6,879 nt of DNA from Flavobacteriales bacterium (GTDB lineage Bacteria > Bacteroidota > Bacteroidia > DT-38), in the NCBI GenBank assembly GCA_013214975.1, contig JABSPR010000021.1, positions 6,200 to 13,078 on the forward strand, in the 5' to 3' direction. The translations under genes were made by a program, and so were the position numbers. Shown here in pieces: positions 6,290-6,879 of the stretch (positions are counted from its first letter, which is position 1; each line of letters opens with the position of its first letter). The notes beneath the pieces are model-generated. The model was not told the origin of the DNA. It ran no database searches and saw only the letters and a program-made list of their open reading frames with translations.

Positions 6290-6879
6290 GTAGATATCTT
6301 AAGAATAAGTTCTGAGAGGCGACTAGAGTACCCTATTTCGTTATCATACCACCCAACAATTTTCACCATATTTCCTATTACGGATGTGAGTTGAGAATCA
6401 AAAATACATGAATGGCTATTGCCTACCATGTCGATCGAAACAACAGGTTCGTCTATATATTCTAAGATTCCTTTTAAAACACTTTCGGATGCCGCCTTAA
6501 AAGCGTCATTAACCTCCTCTAACGATGGAGTTCCATTTACAATACATGTAATATCAGTTAAAGAGCCATTTGGAACAGGAACTCGAATACCACATCCACC
6601 CAACTTATCTTCTAAATGAGGAAATACTTTTGTAACAGCCTTTGCCGCTCCAGTTGTAGTTGGAATTATTGAAGTCGCAGCCGCTCTTGCTCTTCTTAAA
6701 TCATTATGAGGCGTATCGTGGAGCTTCTGATCACCAGTATACGAATGAATAGTTGTGATATATCCTTTTTCAATGCCCCACATATCATCTACTACCTTAA
6801 CCATAGGGGCTGCACAGTTTGTTGTACATGAGGCGTTAGATATCACGAGATCATCGCTTGTTAGAATATGATCATTTAC
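6286..6879 (-). CDS. gapA: Glyceraldehyde-3-phosphate dehydrogenase, C-terminal 197 residues (5' end outside window)
   Basis: The frame stays open to the right edge, so this is a fragment. With a typical length near 335 residues, about 135-140 N-terminal residues (most of the NAD(P)-binding Rossmann domain) are missing. The enzyme oxidises and phosphorylates glyceraldehyde-3-phosphate to 1,3-bisphosphoglycerate in glycolysis, reversibly, in the cytoplasm. Visible signatures, in fragment numbering: SNASCTTNC at 14-22 with catalytic Cys18, HSYTGDQ with catalytic His45, RRARAAATSIIPTTTGAAKA at about 62-81 covering the phosphate-binding region, RVPVPNGS at 99-106, and WYDNE at 177-181. A GTG at 6846 is an internal valine inside the active-site motif and is not the start, since the family sequence continues upstream of it. 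No internal stop or frameshift is seen. Cofactor preference cannot be judged without the N-terminus. It converges on lpxH with overlapping stop codons. Confidence 0.96.
   Translation of the reverse strand, partial: VNDHILTSDDLVISNASCTTNCAAPMVKVVDDMWGIEKGYITTIHSYTGDQKLHDTPHNDLRRARAAATSIIPTTTGAAKAVTKVFPHLEDKLGGCGIRVPVPNGSLTDITCIVNGTPSLEEVNDAFKAASESVLKGILEYIDEPVVSIDMVGNSHSCIFDSQLTSVIGNMVKIVGWYDNEIGYSSRLSELILKIST

Noticed and set aside
6282..6309. Hairpin (CTTATTAAG paired with CTT..AATAAG) as a terminator between lpxH and gap
   Set aside because: AT-rich, carries a 3-base bulge, and has no U-run on either strand; too weak to call.
6419..6619. 66-codon plus-strand open frame inside the gap gene
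   Set aside because: Antisense shadow of a highly conserved enzyme.
6844..6846. GTG as the start of a short 186-residue protein on the minus strand
   Set aside because: The frame continues to the window edge with GAPDH-like sequence (VNDHILTSDDLVISNASC), so this is an internal valine of a gene cut by the edge.
1..6879. CRISPR array, insertion sequence, toxin-antitoxin, tRNA or other RNA gene
   Set aside because: No direct repeats with spacers, transposase, small paired genes or cloverleaf-like sequence seen; almost all DNA is accounted for by housekeeping and envelope genes.

Overview
The window reads as ordinary chromosome of a low-GC member of the Bacteroidota. The basis is the family-specific look of the proteins (a FadL-like barrel with a GDxSTL/NPAG hatch region, a DUF4369-like plus TlpA lipoprotein, Bacteroidota-type LpxK and LpxH), the absence of clear Shine-Dalgarno sequences, and a TAnnTTTG-type -7 box before lpxK. 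I cannot place it below phylum; a Flavobacteriales-like or Cytophagales-like lineage would fit. I see no mobile element, CRISPR array, RNA gene, prophage or defence island, and codon use looks even across the window.

Layout, left to right. (1) Positions 2-196 (+) are the C-terminal end of an unidentified protein: a strongly basic Pro/Ala/Ser/Arg-rich tail. Twelve bases later, in the same frame, comes a FadL/OmpP1-type outer-membrane transporter (209-1642, +). (2) A near-perfect bidirectional terminator (1647-1690) separates it from a convergent two-gene operon on the minus strand: a Nif3-family dinuclear-metal protein (2533-3318) followed 2 bp later by a coiled-coil/zinc-ribbon protein (1706-2530). 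(3) A 53-bp divergent gap leads to a tight plus-strand operon: lpxK (3372-4415), a TlpA-like thioredoxin lipoprotein (4417-5523, 1 bp after lpxK) and lpxH (5534-6289, TTG start). (4) The right edge holds the C-terminal 197 residues of a minus-strand glyceraldehyde-3-phosphate dehydrogenase (6286-6879), whose stop codon overlaps the lpxH stop codon.

Functionally, the plus-strand operon supplies two cytoplasmic, membrane-surface steps of lipid A synthesis: LpxH makes lipid X and LpxK adds the 4'-phosphate. LpxB, the step between them, is not in the window. A thiol-disulfide lipoprotein of the envelope sits between them, so the operon has an envelope theme, as does the FadL-like gene. The Nif3/zinc-ribbon pair is the most interesting unit biologically. 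The same two families are neighbours in distant phyla, yet their shared role is not established. Nothing here amounts to an obviously new system; the findings are modest leads. There is no gene-free stretch longer than about 65 bases.
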